A stretch of 28,748 nt of DNA from the IMG/VR virus record IMGVR_UViG_3300020442_000758, positions 1-28,748 of that record; one strand, given 5' to 3'. Origin of the DNA: a virus. The notes beneath the pieces are model-generated. The model saw only the letters and a program-made list of their open reading frames with translations. It was not told the DNA's origin and made no database searches. Made by a program: the position numbers and the translations under genes. Each line of letters starts with the position of its first letter. The first letter of the stretch is position 1. This document shows, one piece after another, positions 7,185 through 14,901 of this stretch.

Positions 7185-7576
7185 GTCCTTATAAAGCTTT
7201 AGCAGTATACTTGCAGACAAGAAAAAGTGCGTTTACAAGTAACTTTGAATTTTACCCTATTCAAGCTAGTCAATCAGAGGCTAGTAATAACTATTGTATT
7301 TTCACTAATAGGGAGAATGAAACAGAGCCTGTATTTAACGGAGGTTATGAGTCAGGCAATATGATAGTACAATTTGATTTCTATAATACTAGTCTAGCAG
7401 ACCTAGATAGTAATGTAGAAAAATTTAAAGAGATTTTTGTAGGACAGTCTATATTATTAGATTCAACTATCGAAATGGCGTACGCTGATAGCTCTAATGA
7501 GTTTGATGGGTATGACGAAAACAATAAACTATGGGTTAAGTCTTTAGACTTATCTTTCAAATATATAATTAAATAA
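7181..7576 (+). CDS. Tail terminator / tail completion protein (DUF3168-like)
   Basis: A 131-residue protein. It has an N-terminal helix (YKALAVYLQTRK), a short FEFYPIQASQ segment, a central YCIFTNRENETEPVFNGG and a beta strand NMIVQFDFYNTSLADLD, then a helix and a final strand. This is the DUF3168 / gpU-like arrangement of the protein that caps the tail tube at the neck. The Shine-Dalgarno sequence is one of the best in the window (GGGGAGG, 7 bases before ATG), though it lies inside the upstream coding region. Position immediately before the tail tube gene supports the call. Confidence 0.75.
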   Translation: MSPYKALAVYLQTRKSAFTSNFEFYPIQASQSEASNNYCIFTNRENETEPVFNGGYESGNMIVQFDFYNTSLADLDSNVEKFKEIFVGQSILLDSTIEMAYADSSNEFDGYDENNKLWVKSLDLSFKYIIK

Positions 7577-7580
7577 CATT

Positions 7581-8009
7581 ATGGCAGAAAAAGCATACGG
7601 ATTAACATTAAAATACCAAGACGGGTCTTCAGCGACCTACAATGACCTTGGTAGCATTACTGATTTGACTCCTCCTGCTGTAACTAAAGACACAATTGAA
7701 GTTACAAGTCATGGAGATGGTGGAATCAGAAAATATATAGGAGGTCTTGTCGATTTTGGCGAGGTCGCTATTACTGTAAACTACAACCCTGATAATACGG
7801 CTCACGCTCGGTTCAGAACTTTGGCACAAAGTCCTAACGATTTAGCTACAACCGCAAATACAGGGTTCAAGATTACATTCGCAGATTCAGGAGCTACAGA
7901 GCTTACCTTCAACGGTATCGTTACAGGGTTTGAACAGGAAGCACCTATTGATGGTCAATTATCAGCAACTATTACTATTAAAGTATCAGGTAGCGTAACA
8001 ACCACATAA
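7581..8009 (+). CDS. Major tail tube protein
   Basis: A 142-residue protein of the lambda gpV/phage tail tube type: KAYGLTLKY at the start, PPAVTKDTIEVTSHGDGG, the conserved RKYIGGLVDFGEV loop, a middle F(K)ITF strand and a C-terminal NGIVTGFEQEAPIDGQLSAT followed by ITIKVSGS. It has no inserted domain and is probably the abundant tube subunit. Codons are richer in C-ending forms (TAC, AAC, GAC) than in the two tandem paralogues downstream, as in the capsid gene. A stem-loop lies just after the stop. Polymerised rings of this protein would form the tail shaft below the terminator. Confidence 0.88.
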   Translation: MAEKAYGLTLKYQDGSSATYNDLGSITDLTPPAVTKDTIEVTSHGDGGIRKYIGGLVDFGEVAITVNYNPDNTAHARFRTLAQSPNDLATTANTGFKITFADSGATELTFNGIVTGFEQEAPIDGQLSATITIKVSGSVTTT

Positions 8010-8024
8010 CTTAATATTATAGGA

Positions 8025-8052
8025 CTACTTTGGGCTTGATAGCCCATTGTAG
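8025..8052 (+). terminator. Stem-loop between tail-tube paralogues, probable attenuator
   Basis: TGGGCT (8031-8036) pairs with AGCCCA (8041-8046) around the loop TGAT. After a 2x2 T-T mismatch, CTAC (8025-8028) pairs with GTAG (8049-8052). No clean T-run follows (ATTCTATATAACTTT), so full termination is doubtful. Its place just after the main tail-tube gene suggests it lowers expression of, or stabilises the transcript end ahead of, the two larger tube paralogues. Confidence 0.45.
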
Positions 8053-8075
8053 ATTCTATATAACTTTAAAAAAAA

Positions 8076-9221
8076 ATGGCAACACAAGCAAGTAAATACA
8101 AATTAGAAGTAGCTATAGAAGTCGACTCTCCTCACGCATCTATGAGGTTACAAGACTACTATGATAATAATAACACCTTACCTTCTAACTCAGGGCAGAC
8201 TGAAAGAGATTTATCTTTATTACATACTGTAAAAGACGTTACTGATGTACAGTTGCCGACTATCAGTAAGGATAATTACGAAATAACTACTATAGGTAGG
8301 GAAGCAGTATTAGTAGATGACTCAAATGGAAATGCTCCTACAGATGCAGGTTATACTACTACTTGGGGAACAGTAGGAGTAGAAGGGCATAGAAAATATA
8401 ATGGGTCATTAGTAGACTGTGGTGAGATTACATTTACTACAGAAGCTTATATAGATGAAATAGAAAATCAATTCCCTGACAATACTAACTCAAGAGGGTA
8501 TAATTCAAACTCTCAAATAGCACAACTATTTACAAATGACTTTCCGTTTCAGTTAATAGATATCAACGGAAACCCAATGAATAGCCCTTCAGGTTTAGGT
8601 GGCTTAAGTAATTCAGGTTGGCAAGCTGACACAGGAGATGGCTTAGATATTCACGGTTTTGATAATCCTAATACACATAGGTTTTTTGAACTTACGCCTG
8701 TAGGTGGGAGTAGTGAACCTGACACATCAGCACCCACAAATCTTAGGGTAAATAATGTATTTAGAAATGATAATATGAGGAATAAAATCTATAGTATAGG
8801 CTACGGAATGGTTTCATCAGTTATGGGTAGCAATGATGGATTTGATTTTAAATTATATATTAATGACAATTCTCATTCTATATATGGATTACCTACTGAC
8901 AAAAATAGTGGTTCTAATAATGTAGTAACTACAAAGATAGATAGGACAATAAATAAATCATTAAATTTAGTTCTAAACACAAATAATAACTATACTCACG
9001 GAGGTAAGTTAGCTTTACAAAGACTTTATATGTTAAGGTATTGGAGTTGGGAACAATTACTAAAAGAAGATAAAATTGTATTTTTCAATGTAAAAGAGGG
9101 CAGTAGTCAAAAAATGAGGTTTGCTACTAGAATTACTAATGTAGAAACTAACGCTCCTATAGACGGAAAAATAACTAAAACTATAACTGCTAAAATATCA
9201 GGAGGAATAACACATGGCTAA
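8076..9221 (+). CDS. Second tail-tube paralogue with large inserted domain
   Basis: A 381-residue protein. Its ends match the tail tube: near the start VQLPTISKDNYEITT and later HRKYNGSLVDCGEITFTTE (equivalent to KYIGGLVDFGEV), and at the end TRITNVETNAPIDGKITKT then KISGGITHG (equivalent to the tube's VTGFEQEAPIDGQ and KVSGS). Between them, about residues 150-335, sits an insert beginning PFQLIDINGNPM, with LSNSGWQADTGDGLDI, and ending in LRYWSWEQLLKEDK. The insert is shared with the next gene and looks like a jelly-roll binding module. The N-terminal 55 residues also have extra sequence. The A8 stretch before ATG gives a weak leader. Likely a minor tube subunit carrying surface domains; this is inferred. 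Confidence 0.78.
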   Translation: MATQASKYKLEVAIEVDSPHASMRLQDYYDNNNTLPSNSGQTERDLSLLHTVKDVTDVQLPTISKDNYEITTIGREAVLVDDSNGNAPTDAGYTTTWGTVGVEGHRKYNGSLVDCGEITFTTEAYIDEIENQFPDNTNSRGYNSNSQIAQLFTNDFPFQLIDINGNPMNSPSGLGGLSNSGWQADTGDGLDIHGFDNPNTHRFFELTPVGGSSEPDTSAPTNLRVNNVFRNDNMRNKIYSIGYGMVSSVMGSNDGFDFKLYINDNSHSIYGLPTDKNSGSNNVVTTKIDRTINKSLNLVLNTNNNYTHGGKLALQRLYMLRYWSWEQLLKEDKIVFFNVKEGSSQKMRFATRITNVETNAPIDGKITKTITAKISGGITHG

Positions 9222-10212
9222 TAAGGCATACGGTACAACATTAAAAATGGGTTTTACTACTGATACTTTAGTAAACCAACAAGATATAACAGAGCTTACT
9301 TTGCCTTCTATATCTAAAGACACTATAGAAAGTGCCCACTATAATTCAGACGGGGTAAAAAAATATATGGGAGGCTTAGTAGATACAGGCGAGCTGACCT
9401 TTACTACACTATCTAGATATCCTACAGTAGAAGATATATTTAACAATTATGGAAGTAATTATAATGTCGTTAATACTGTAGATTATTCTACTAAGTACCC
9501 ATACAAGTTAATTGATATTAATGGGGACTTTGAAGATACAACCTATGGTACAGGCATAGGTAATACAGGGTGGACACAATCAGGCTCAGGAGGTGGTTTA
9601 GCAATAGCAACCGACCAACCTGTTCACAGGCTTACATTTAGTACAGCAAGTGATACAAATGACCCTACTCAAGTATTTTTTAGTATACCAACTACTAAAG
9701 ACCCTGACTTTGCTTCAGGTCATCAAAATAATTCTAATAGAAGTGGTCAGCATTTTTTATATACTTACAAACACGATATTGAGTCTAGGAGTGGTAATTT
9801 TAATATGAAACTATTAACTCATCACAATAGTGGCTTTAAAACAATGTATACAGGAACAATAGGTAGTTCTAATTTTGATAATCAGTATGTTTGTTGGTAC
9901 CCATATATGACAAATACAGGTAGCGTCACAAATGGCATTCCATATAGAAGAATCTTTTTACAAGTAGAGCCTGATAATTCCGATAATGGAGTTCTCAGAA
10001 CTAGAAACCACCAACTTAGAAAAATTTATAGCTACAAACAACTAGCTAGAAATAACGAAGAGATATTTGTACAATTTTCTACACCTGAAGATACTTCAGA
10101 GTTTAGAGCCTCAGGTTTAGTAACTAACTGTGAAACTATTTTTGATAAAGATGATGTTTTAAAAGAAACAGTTACTGTAAAACTTACAGGAGGCATCACT
10201 AAAATAAATTAA
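9214..10212 (+). CDS. Third tail-tube paralogue with large inserted domain
   Basis: A 332-residue protein. It starts KAYGTTLKMGF with LPSISKDTIES and KKYMGGLVDTGELTFTT, almost the same framework as the major tube protein, and ends SGLVTNCETIFDKDDVLKE then TVKLTGGITK. Between about residues 85 and 280 lies an insert beginning YPYKLIDINGDFEDTT, with GIGNTGWTQSGSGG, and ending LRKIYSYKQLARNN. The NGDFE...GW pattern resembles carbohydrate-binding modules of the CBM4/9 jelly-roll type. An AGGAGGAAT sequence nine bases before ATG is a strong Shine-Dalgarno. It overlaps the second paralogue by eight bases, so the two are probably made together. Codon use is AT-ending, unlike the major tube gene. Confidence 0.78.
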   Translation: MANKAYGTTLKMGFTTDTLVNQQDITELTLPSISKDTIESAHYNSDGVKKYMGGLVDTGELTFTTLSRYPTVEDIFNNYGSNYNVVNTVDYSTKYPYKLIDINGDFEDTTYGTGIGNTGWTQSGSGGGLAIATDQPVHRLTFSTASDTNDPTQVFFSIPTTKDPDFASGHQNNSNRSGQHFLYTYKHDIESRSGNFNMKLLTHHNSGFKTMYTGTIGSSNFDNQYVCWYPYMTNTGSVTNGIPYRRIFLQVEPDNSDNGVLRTRNHQLRKIYSYKQLARNNEEIFVQFSTPEDTSEFRASGLVTNCETIFDKDDVLKETVTVKLTGGITKIN

Positions 10213-10232
10213 CAAAAAATTAGGAAATAAAA

Positions 10233-10511
10233 ATGGCAACAATAACTTATAAAGGAGAAAAAAAAGAAGTAACGGTTGATAACAGAGCTATAATGCAGTT
10301 CGAAATGAACGGAGGCAATATTAGTGAGTTTGATAAAAAACCTATATCTAGTGCAGTATCGCTTGCGTGTGCTTGCCTAGGATTAACAGGAGACCCTCTA
10401 GAACACGCTAACGACTTACTGCCTATGGCAGAGTTAGCTGAAGAGATTAAGGTCTGTATGGAGCAAAGTGGGCTATCAGGAGATGACGACCCAAAAAAAG
10501 AAAATGGCTAG
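10233..10511 (+). CDS. Tail assembly chaperone, unshifted (G-like) product
   Basis: A 92-residue protein from ATG 10233 to TAG 10511. It lies between the tail-tube genes and the tape measure, where siphophages keep the gpG/gpGT chaperone pair that binds the tape measure and gathers tube subunits. It begins ITYKGEKKEVTVDNRAIMQFE, has a helical NISEFDKKPISSAVSL segment and ends DDDPKKENG. The final codons contain a slippery heptamer. The gene has an AGGA sequence nine bases before ATG. Its small size, position and shift site together support the call. Confidence 0.75.
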   Translation: MATITYKGEKKEVTVDNRAIMQFEMNGGNISEFDKKPISSAVSLACACLGLTGDPLEHANDLLPMAELAEEIKVCMEQSGLSGDDDPKKENG

Positions 10512-10795
10512 AGTCGATAGCTTTAGCCACAATAGAATGGGGTATTAGCAAAGAAGAATTTTTAAATTTAAATTATGAAGAGCTAGACGCTTACCATTAT
10601 ATATATAATAAACTAGAAAGGAAAAAAGACTATAGATTCGCACAAATTTGTTACATACTAGCTGAAGTAAACCGAGGTAAAAAAGGTAAACCTTATTCTA
10701 TTGAGGACTTTATGCCTAAGGAGGTAAAACATAAAAAAGATGTTATGGCAGATGTGATGAAATTCGCAGGACAGTTGAAAACTTATTATGGCTAA
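10233..10795 (+). CDS. Tail assembly chaperone, -1 frameshift (GT-like) fusion
   Basis: If ribosomes slip back one base on CCA-AAA ending at 10496, translation continues in the -1 frame through 10795 (TAA), adding 99 residues to the first 88 (187 in total). The added part has no ATG start of its own near its beginning. It reads KRKWLESIALATIEWGISKE at first and later YRFAQICYILAEVNRGK and PYSIEDFMPKE. The 'y.iedfmp' ending is typical of T-domains of such chaperones, as I recall them. The stop lies 7 bases past the tape-measure ATG (10788). The 280-base stretch after 10511 would otherwise be empty, which strongly supports the fusion. Confidence 0.78.
10490..10528 (+). promoter_or_regulatory. 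Programmed -1 frameshift site with downstream hairpin
   Basis: C CCA AAA (10490-10496) in the zero frame is a classic X-XXY-YYZ heptamer. It is followed directly by more A residues, so A AAA AAA (10493-10499) is a second possible slip site. GGCTA (10506-10510) can pair with TAGCC (10524-10528) to form a small hairpin starting seven to nine bases after the slip site, the usual spacing. The zero-frame stop TAG lies at 10509-10511, inside the hairpin. The slip site and frames are seen directly; shifting in vivo is inferred. Confidence 0.72.
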
Positions 10796-13058
10796 GGGAA
10801 TAGGAAATGTATTTGTTAGTATATCCGCTAAAACGGCTAAATTTGAAGCCAAGTTAGCGTCTGCTAGTAAGAAGTTAAGGAAGTTTGGTCGTAACGCTAC
10901 TTCTATAGGTAAGTCTGTAGGATTAGGGTTAGGAGCACCATTAACTGCTATGGGTGGTGTAGCCCTTAATACATTTCAAAGCTTTGAGCAAGGTATGGCT
11001 AAAGTTAAAGCTATATCAGGAGCGACAGATACACAATTTAAAGCCTTAAAAGATAGTGCTGAGTCTTTAGGAACTACAACTCGTTTTACTGCTTCAGAAG
11101 TATCAAACCTACAACTTAACTTTTCTAAATTAGGTTTAAACCCTGAAGAGATAAACAAGGTTACAAAAGCTACATTGAATTTAGCCCTAGCTACAGGAGA
11201 GGACTTAGCTAATTCTGCTACTGTCGGTGCTTCTGTAATGAAGGGCTTTAATTTAGACGCTTCTGAGATGGGTCGTATTACGGATGTAATGGCTATGTCG
11301 TTTAGTAGTTCGGCATTAGACTTAGAAAAGTTTAGTGTAGCAATGGCTAACGCTCAAGTTAATGCTAGGTTAGCAGGCTTTAGTTTAGAAGAAACTAGTG
11401 CTATGTTATCTGTTATAGTTGATACAGGTACAGACGCTAGTAAGGCAGGTACAGACCTAAGAAGTATATTTATTGAACTAAATAAAAAAGGAATTAGTTT
11501 AGCAGAAGCATTTCATAGAATAAATACTGCCGAAACTGATAATGAAAAATCTGCCTTAGCAGTTGAGTTGGCAAATAAACGAGCAGGGGCTTCATTAGTA
11601 TCATTAGCTGAGAACTCAGACAGGTTACAAGAACTAACTGCTAAATATGAGAATGCTAGAGGGGCTTCTCAAGATATGGCTAATATAATGGATAATACCT
11701 TACAAGGTTCATTATTTAAATTAAGGTCAGCAGTAGAAGCAGTACAAATTAGATTCGGTGAATTAGCAGAAAAGCACGTCAGACCTTTAGTCGATAGGAT
11801 AGCTGAGTTTGTTTCTACAAATAAAGAAGCTATAGCTCAATTTTTAAAGATAGCTACACCTATAGCGTTAGTAGCTACCCTGTTAGCAGGTATGGTTTTT
11901 GTAGCAGGACAGTTAGCATTTGCTTTTGTAGCTCTTAAGCCTATATTAGCTATTATAGCAGGTATAGCAGGAGTAGTAAGCCTTAAGTTTATTTTGATAG
12001 CAGGTGCTATAGCAGGTATTATATACATAGCTCATAAGTTAGGATTTTTACAGACATTATTTGAAAATATACAGTTTGCTATAAAGGCAATGGCATTAAT
12101 GGCAGTAGACGCTTTTGAAGCCTTTAAGACTCATATATTACCTAAGATAGTAAACTTTATAGACAACGCTCGAAACTTTTTTGTCGGTTTAGCTAATAGT
12201 GTAGCTACTATATTTACTAATATTAGAAATGTAATTAGTGGTATATTATTAAAGATTATAAAATTCTTTACTGATAAGATAGTAGCCTTAGCTAATAAAT
12301 TCCCAATGTTCTTTGGTAAAGTAGGTGATGGGATAAAAGCTCTAACTGATAAATTTGAGGACGCTAAAGCACCTGTAGTAGAATATTTCTCATCTATAGC
12401 TGACGAAGTTAATGACTCAACTGAAGAGACTGTTTTAAATTTAGAAGGGCTTACTCAAAAAGTAGACGAAGTTAAGCAAAAATTATCAGGAGGACAAGGG
12501 GACGATGGAAGTCCGTTTGACCCTGAAGCAGGGGGTGGACTGTTAGGCAATATGGTTGAGGAAGCAGTCAAAGCCTTAAAAGAATTAGGTAAGAAAACAA
12601 ATGATGTAGGTACCGAAATGAAGGCTATAATGAAAAATGTTTCGGACGGTATGACTAACTCTATACAAGAGTTCGTAAATACAGGTAAGGCGAACTTTAA
12701 AGACTTAGTTAGAGATATTCTTGGACAAATACAGAAACTAATGATACAAAAAGCTATCGTTGACCCATTATTAAATACATTTACCTCTACATTTTTTCCT
12801 ACTCCGAAAAATATGGGTGGTTTTGTGAAAGCAGGTAAACCTTACTTAGTAGGGGAAAGTGGCACAGAAATGTTCGTGCCTAGACAGTCAGGCAAAATAA
12901 TACCTAATCACAAAATGGGAGGGGAAGGAGTAGTAGTTAATTTCAATGTACAGGCTACAGACGCTAATAGTTTTGATTCACAAATAGCACAAAGGAAAAA
13001 TTTAATAGTCGGTATAGTTAATGACGCTTTCAATAGACAAGGAAAACAAGGAATTTAA
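10788..13058 (+). CDS. Tape measure protein
   Basis: A 756-residue protein that sets tail length and is threaded into the tube. Residues about 60-340 match the TP901-type tape measure core: FEQGMAKVKAISGATDTQF, then SLGTTTRFTASEV and LNLALATGEDLANSA, DTGTDASKAGTDLR and RAGASLVSLAENS. About 350-415 form a long hydrophobic stretch (two to three membrane-like helices) that could enter the host membrane during DNA release. The C-terminus (about 605-715) resembles the lambda-type end, with FKDLVRDILGQIQKLMIQKA and KAGKPYLVGESGTEMFVP. At about 1.5 angstrom per residue the tail would be near 110 nm, a rough family rule. The start overlaps the chaperone fusion stop. Confidence 0.9.
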   Translation: MAKGIGNVFVSISAKTAKFEAKLASASKKLRKFGRNATSIGKSVGLGLGAPLTAMGGVALNTFQSFEQGMAKVKAISGATDTQFKALKDSAESLGTTTRFTASEVSNLQLNFSKLGLNPEEINKVTKATLNLALATGEDLANSATVGASVMKGFNLDASEMGRITDVMAMSFSSSALDLEKFSVAMANAQVNARLAGFSLEETSAMLSVIVDTGTDASKAGTDLRSIFIELNKKGISLAEAFHRINTAETDNEKSALAVELANKRAGASLVSLAENSDRLQELTAKYENARGASQDMANIMDNTLQGSLFKLRSAVEAVQIRFGELAEKHVRPLVDRIAEFVSTNKEAIAQFLKIATPIALVATLLAGMVFVAGQLAFAFVALKPILAIIAGIAGVVSLKFILIAGAIAGIIYIAHKLGFLQTLFENIQFAIKAMALMAVDAFEAFKTHILPKIVNFIDNARNFFVGLANSVATIFTNIRNVISGILLKIIKFFTDKIVALANKFPMFFGKVGDGIKALTDKFEDAKAPVVEYFSSIADEVNDSTEETVLNLEGLTQKVDEVKQKLSGGQGDDGSPFDPEAGGGLLGNMVEEAVKALKELGKKTNDVGTEMKAIMKNVSDGMTNSIQEFVNTGKANFKDLVRDILGQIQKLMIQKAIVDPLLNTFTSTFFPTPKNMGGFVKAGKPYLVGESGTEMFVPRQSGKIIPNHKMGGEGVVVNFNVQATDANSFDSQIAQRKNLIVGIVNDAFNRQGKQGI

Positions 13059-13862
13059 ATGACTTATTATACTTCAGATACATTTACTTCTCATACTATG
13101 TATGACCAAAACGGTACTGCATACACTGCTAGTACCTATGCCCTACATCAGCAGTATATGGCTTTAGGTTATACTCACTATAATCCATTAACAGCCTATA
13201 CTACTTATAGTACAGACTACCCTACTCATATCGGTCCACAGAGTTATGATTTAACTTCTATTCATCAAACTCAACTATCTACTACTCAGTCTATGCACAG
13301 GCACGTTAGTGATAAAGGTGGACAAAGATTCGGTATAAAATTTAATTACTCACCATTAACTAGAGACCAATTTTTACCTATATGGACTTTTTTAATTACA
13401 CAAAAAGGTAGGTTCGGTAGATTTACATTAGCACTACCTAATTCAGAACCTAGAGGCTCTCTTAGAGTAGCTTCAGGGCAAACACATATACAAGTTAAGA
13501 CTACTGTAAATAATGGTAATACAGTAACACTTAAAAACTTCCACCCTAGTTCTAGCAAAGTAATAAAACAAGGGGACTATTTTAGATTCGGCACCCAAGG
13601 TAAGACTTATATAGCTACACAAGATTACGACAGTAATGCTTCAGGTGAAGTAGTTTTAACTATATACCCTAATTTGACTGCTTCTGTAGCAGGTAATACT
13701 CAAGTTTATTTTGAACCTGTATTTTTTGTATCTTTAGTTAATGATAATCTAGATGTTAATGTACCAAGTAATAATAACGCTAATTTTAGTGTAGAATTTA
13801 TAGAGACTATTTATAGTTCTAATAATGAACAAGTTTATACAACAACGGCTGAAGTTTTATAA
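13059..13862 (+). CDS. Minor tail / distal tail-tip protein
   Basis: A 267-residue protein directly after the tape measure (AAGGA Shine-Dalgarno, six bases before ATG), where distal-tail or gpM-like proteins are encoded. Residues 1-75 are very rich in Tyr, Thr and His and look low in complexity (for example TMYDQNGTAYTASTYALHQQ). From about 84 the sequence is ordinary beta-rich tail protein: GGQRFGIKFNYSPLTRDQF, then FLITQKGRFGRFTLALPN, and YFEPVFFVSLVNDNL near the end. The second part has the layout of tail-tip base proteins, but I cannot assign it firmly to the Dit/DUF2460 or gpM families. It overlaps the next gene by one base. Confidence 0.65.
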   Translation: MTYYTSDTFTSHTMYDQNGTAYTASTYALHQQYMALGYTHYNPLTAYTTYSTDYPTHIGPQSYDLTSIHQTQLSTTQSMHRHVSDKGGQRFGIKFNYSPLTRDQFLPIWTFLITQKGRFGRFTLALPNSEPRGSLRVASGQTHIQVKTTVNNGNTVTLKNFHPSSSKVIKQGDYFRFGTQGKTYIATQDYDSNASGEVVLTIYPNLTASVAGNTQVYFEPVFFVSLVNDNLDVNVPSNNNANFSVEFIETIYSSNNEQVYTTTAEVL

Positions 13863-14440
13863 TGAGGAATATATTCACTAGTACAAATTCTGCTATAGCA
13901 ACAGGACAGATACATACTGCTCATATAGTTGAAGTTACACTAGCTGATACTAGTAATTTAGATTATAAAATATATATGACTGACTATCATAAAGATGTAT
14001 CCTACGGAGGTAATACATATTTAGCTACAGGTCATTTATTAGATATAACAGACTTAACTACTACTTCTGATTTACAGATTAATGATATAACTATTACATT
14101 ATCAGGTATAGACGCTACTAAAATAGCAGAAGTGTTAAGTTATAATTATATAGATAGACCTCTAATAATTAGTAGAGTATTTTTTTCAGATAACGATAAT
14201 ATTATAAATGTACCCTATCCTATATTTGCAGGTAGAATAAACAACCCTTCTATAGTTGATGACCCTAATAGTGGTACTAGCGTAGTTTCAATAAACGCTT
14301 CGAGTTATTTATCCGATTTTGATAGAAAGCCTAATAGACATACTAATCACATTGAACACAATTTCTATTACCCTAATGACGACTTTTTTAGTATGTGGGG
14401 CAAAATAAATAAAGAGATTATATGGGGGCATAAAGAATAA
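13862..14440 (+). CDS. Tail hub protein, DUF2163 / gpL-like
   Basis: A 192-residue protein. It begins HTAHIVEVTLADTSNLDYKI and continues with YMTDYHKDVSYGGNTYLATG, the strand pattern of the hub domain in lambda gpL and DUF2163 proteins. It has LQINDITITLSGIDATKI in the middle, and its end FDRKPNRHTNHIEHNFY, NDDFFSMWGKINKEIIWG is the typical 'R.t...q...fp.D..f.yv....d..i.WG' close of this family. It is followed by a DUF6950-like protein and a J-like protein, the same order as in gene transfer agents and lambda (L-K-J). Function as part of the baseplate hub is inferred from the family. Confidence 0.78.
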   Translation: MRNIFTSTNSAIATGQIHTAHIVEVTLADTSNLDYKIYMTDYHKDVSYGGNTYLATGHLLDITDLTTTSDLQINDITITLSGIDATKIAEVLSYNYIDRPLIISRVFFSDNDNIINVPYPIFAGRINNPSIVDDPNSGTSVVSINASSYLSDFDRKPNRHTNHIEHNFYYPNDDFFSMWGKINKEIIWGHKE

Positions 14441-14901
14441 TGAATGCAGAAGAATTAAATATAGAATTACCTAACGATTATACAGTTCGTTTGTGTGTCT
14501 ATTTAGAGCAGATGTTAGGTAAACCATTCGTGTGGGGTGAAACCCATTGTACTGCTATTGTATTCGGAGCTATAGACGCTATGTATGGTACAGACTACTA
14601 TAAATGGCATAAAGAAACTCACAATGTAACTGATAAAGAAAAAGCTATAGAATTATGTGCTGATAAAGAAACTTTAAAAGTATTTAACGATATAGGATTT
14701 ATGGAAATAGATTTTTTCTCGATTAAAGCAGGAGATGTTCTATATATAAACAAAGACGAATATGAGTGCTGTTATGTATATTCAGGCAGTTCGTTTATTA
14801 GTGCTTCTATAGATGGTCAAGTTGAGTGTACTAATTATAGTTCTATAAAACATTTACTAACTAATAATAATTATAAAGTTTTTACAATCTGTCATAAATA
14901 A
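14440..14901 (+). CDS. Tail-tip NlpC/P60-like (DUF6950-like) protein
   Basis: A 153-residue protein in the lambda gpK position between hub and J-like protein. The N-terminal half has LEQMLGKPFVWGETHC, where Cys37 sits at the nucleophile position of NlpC/P60 folds, followed by AIDAMYGTDYYKWH ('v.a.tG.Dp'). A second block SIKAGDVLYINKDEYECCYV resembles the 'aGDv...' strand, but no His is seen at the usual catalytic site, where Ser/Cys residues stand instead. It fits the DUF6950 tail family better than an active peptidase. It may be structural or use another residue. Start and stop overlap its neighbours by one base (TAATG). Confidence 0.65.
   Translation: MNAEELNIELPNDYTVRLCVYLEQMLGKPFVWGETHCTAIVFGAIDAMYGTDYYKWHKETHNVTDKEKAIELCADKETLKVFNDIGFMEIDFFSIKAGDVLYINKDEYECCYVYSGSSFISASIDGQVECTNYSSIKHLLTNNNYKVFTICHK

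Noticed and set aside
11837-12028. Minus-strand open frame within the tape measure gene
   Set aside because: It is the reverse of the hydrophobic segment of the tape measure and has no start signal of its own.
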